Assembly (NCBI GenBank): GCA_001936135.1 | Contig: CP012819.1 | Location: forward strand, 2,017,501-2,081,500 | Direction: 5' to 3' | DNA length: 64,000 nt | Source of the DNA: Saccharomycopsis fibuligera x Saccharomycopsis cf. fibuligera | Lineage: Eukaryota > Ascomycota > Saccharomycetes > Ascoideales > Saccharomycopsidaceae | Shown here: piece after piece, positions 62,174 through 64,000 of the stretch | Position numbering within the stretch: the stretch's first letter is position 1 | Layout of the letters: every line of letters begins with the position of its first letter | The notes under the pieces: model-generated | Databases searched by the model: none | Told to the model about the DNA's origin: nothing | The model's input: the letters and a program-made list of their open reading frames with translations, nothing else | Program-made: the position numbers and the translations under genes

Positions 62174-64000
62174 ATGCCCGTATCTGTTGGAGCTAATCAT
62201 TCGGCACTCAATGACACTAACACTAGTACTACTGATAACACCACGTCGCCTATATTAGCTTCAATGTCAATGCCACCAACATTGTCGGCATTGTCCACAT
62301 TGGCTGAATTTTTACTAAGTAATGCTAAGATAATATTATCAAAACCAGTTAACGGCAATTTGCAGCTTGCTAGGTTTCTATTCGTAACTTGGTATGATAA
62401 CAAAAAAGCGCAGCACCGTAAAAATTATCAAAAAAAATCAAAAAATAGATCTAAAAACAAAATCAAAAAAGCATCAGTGGCAAGTCTAACTTCGAAATTA
62501 GCTACAGCTTCAATCACAGATGCCTGCTTATGGGAGGCCTTTTTAAAATGCTTGATTGAGCTCAAACGTATTGCAAAGTACTCTTTTTCGTTGAAAGGCA
62601 GTGATATATATGGCTTGAATGATAATGATATTAAGCGCTTGCAGGAGCTTTTAGAAATTTACACTGCTAATAAAAAAGATGAAGGGGTGAAAGGCAGTAA
62701 TCAAGTTTTTAATCTTGCTGAATGGTCTGATTTAGAATTCGAGTTTCTTGACGAGTTTGAGTTGCGAATCTTGTTAAACAAGCTCAGTGTTAACGTCAAA
62801 GACCCTCCAAAAGGCGTTATACCTAACAAAAATGAGAAACATTCAAGCACCCCCAAGAATTCAGCTGCTAAGGACAATGATGACAGTAACGATTTTGAAA
62901 TGTTGATGGATCTTCTCGATGTCAAGCCAACAAGTAATACACTGAATGTCAGTAAGCGCTATGCCGGAAACAATCAAAATCTTCAAAATAACGAAAAATT
63001 CGACCATGCTAATTATGAACCACATTACGAGCTAATCTATGACTTGTTGGATATTTCTACTGCTAGACAAATTCTCGCAGCCGAAAAACATGCCCTTACT
63101 ACTCCTAAAAAGCCATTTTTGAATATTTGTAACAATCATAACCACTGTTATCAAGTCGGCGCTATCGCCCAATTTGCTAGTCCATCTTCTGGTGGTGGCG
63201 ATGAAAGAAGCTTTAACAATAATGGTAATGATAGACGAGGCGCTAGTGGTAATAGTAATGGGGGTAGCAACAGTTTGAATCTGTTTAATAATATTGAGAT
63301 CAAAATAGACAGAAAACTGTTTGCTAAATTGCCTTCGGATGTCAAGGCCTGCTTGAATTCCAAGATCCATTTCATTCCAATAATAAAATCATCGATTTCA
63401 AAGCAAAAAACAACAGGAGGGCCGGGAACCGCGCTCATGGGCGCTGATGACAAAACTTTTTTCAGCCAATACTCACCTTCAGTGCATCATCACTCATCAC
63501 AAACTTTGATCGCTAATGCTCAAGGCACAACTCAAACTGACTTGCTGCTTGGTGACTGCTCGTATTTGGATACTTGCTATAAACTCAATTCTTGCAGATA
63601 TGTCCATTATTACAAATTATTACCAGTGGAAGAATTGAATCGAGAAATAGTAAGATGTGAACAGTTTAATAGTACTATTGCTGACTCTGAAAGAATCTCT
63701 GATTTCTGCTGGAATGAGTCTTTTGGATCTCATATGCAAAGTCTACTTCCTGCACAATGGATCAATTGTGATGTGAACAAGTTTGATTTTGATGTCTTGG
63801 GGAAATTTTCAGCTATTGTTGCTGACCGTACGTATATGATATAGACTACCTGGCGTACTTTTATTGATTTATTTTGATACTAACAATGACTTTTTAGCTG
63901 CTTGGAATATCCATATGAACGTAAGTTGTGGCCATTTATTTGTCAGGTTTCAATTTCTTTGTCATAAAGTGCAAAATACTAACTTAACAGCAGTTACCAT
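62174..64000 (+). CDS. IME4: mRNA N6-adenosine methyltransferase Ime4 (spliced, 3' end cut)
   Basis: The visible coding sequence is join(62174..63827, 63898..63920, 63994..>64000). Exon 1 (551 codons plus one base) carries an N-terminus resembling Sc Ime4, then SKIHFIPIIK, the Cys-rich GDCSYLDTCYKLNSCRYVHY block (about 460-480) and LPAQWINCDVNKFDFDVLGKF. After splicing the frame reads VADPAWNIHMNLP, the same as the catalytic motif of S. cerevisiae Ime4 (METTL3 family, DPPW/DPAW). Ime4 writes m6A on meiotic mRNAs with Mum2 and Slz1 and promotes entry into meiosis. Unspliced RNA stops at 63842, just before the catalytic motif. The remainder of the methyltransferase domain lies beyond the window. 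Confidence 0.93.
63828..63897 (+). other. IME4: IME4 intron 1 (70 bp)
   Basis: The donor is GTACGT (63828-63833), the branch site TACTAAC (63878-63884) and the acceptor TTTTTAG ending at 63897. It splits the first Pro codon of the DPAW motif. Confidence 0.92.
63898..63920 (+). other. IME4: IME4 exon 2, 23-nt microexon
   Basis: It encodes the last two bases of Pro, then Ala-Trp-Asn-Ile-His-Met-Asn. It lies between two canonical introns. Confidence 0.88.
63921..63993 (+). other. IME4: IME4 intron 2 (73 bp)
   Basis: The donor is GTAAGT, the branch site TACTAAC (63977-63983) and the acceptor CAGCAG. Splicing after the second CAG gives MNLP, as in Sc Ime4; splicing after the first CAG would add one Gln (MNQLP). 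The branch-to-acceptor distance is only about 8-11 nt. Confidence 0.82.

Noticed and set aside
1-64000. tRNA, rRNA, CRISPR array or intact transposon
   Set aside because: I looked for B-box-like GGTTCRANTCC words, long conserved rRNA blocks, regularly spaced repeats and reverse-transcriptase/integrase motifs, and found none by eye. Note that CRISPR is not expected in yeast.

Overview
The window is nuclear DNA from a budding yeast, most likely of the CUG-Ser1 clade (Candida/Lodderomyces group). Three lines of evidence support this. (1) The gene set is typical of Saccharomycotina: GPR1, KIP1, BUD14, IME4, YEA4, MZM1, PRX1. (2) The introns have GTATGT/GTACGT/GTAAGT donors and TACTAAC-like branch sites. 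(3) Codon CTG is avoided: the GC-rich CYB2-like gene has more than fifty leucine codons and none is CTG. The very long Asn/Ser/Gln-rich proteins and many 27-54 nt poly(dA/dT) runs suggest a Lodderomyces elongisporus-like genome; the species is inference. CTG should be read as Ser in the protein models.

Layout. 1-1446: 3' part of an oligopeptide transporter. 3.0-6.8 kb: a drug/metabolite-type transporter and a PQ-loop protein (ANY1/CFS1-like). 6.8-14.2 kb: gene-poor, holding only a small ECL1-family zinc protein. 14.2-18.4 kb: secreted GH76 mannosidase, YEA4-type UDP-GlcNAc transporter, and intron-containing MZM1. 20.1-21.7 kb: C2H2 zinc-finger protein. 23.1-27.5 kb: kinesin-5 KIP1 (spliced, broken by one in-frame UAG), divergent from mitochondrial peroxiredoxin PRX1. 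27.9-28.2 kb: small cell-wall-like protein. 28.2-32.4 kb: gene-poor. 32.5-35.3 kb: Zn2Cys6 transcription factor. 38.3-43.3 kb: 1671-residue coiled-coil protein of unknown function. 45.8-49.2 kb: GPR1 nutrient receptor.

49.65-54.1 kb: a sharply bounded GC-rich island whose only convincing gene is a divergent flavocytochrome b2 (L-lactate dehydrogenase). Its promoter holds several nested direct and inverted repeats. 54.6-59.2 kb: BUD14. 60.5-61.4 kb: Mpv17/PMP22-family protein. 62.2 kb to the right edge: IME4, the mRNA m6A methyltransferase, in which two introns flank a 23-nt microexon carrying most of the catalytic DPAW motif.

Functional themes are nutrient uptake and sensing (OPT, GPR1, lactate oxidation), cell-wall and glycan building (GH76, YEA4, small wall-like protein), mitochondria (MZM1, PRX1) and cell cycle/polarity/meiosis (KIP1, BUD14, IME4). 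The genes are independently transcribed; there are no operons. I saw no tRNA, rRNA, CRISPR or intact transposon. The points most worth checking are the KIP1 nonsense codon, the GC-rich CYB2 island with its repeat-rich promoter, and the IME4 microexon.
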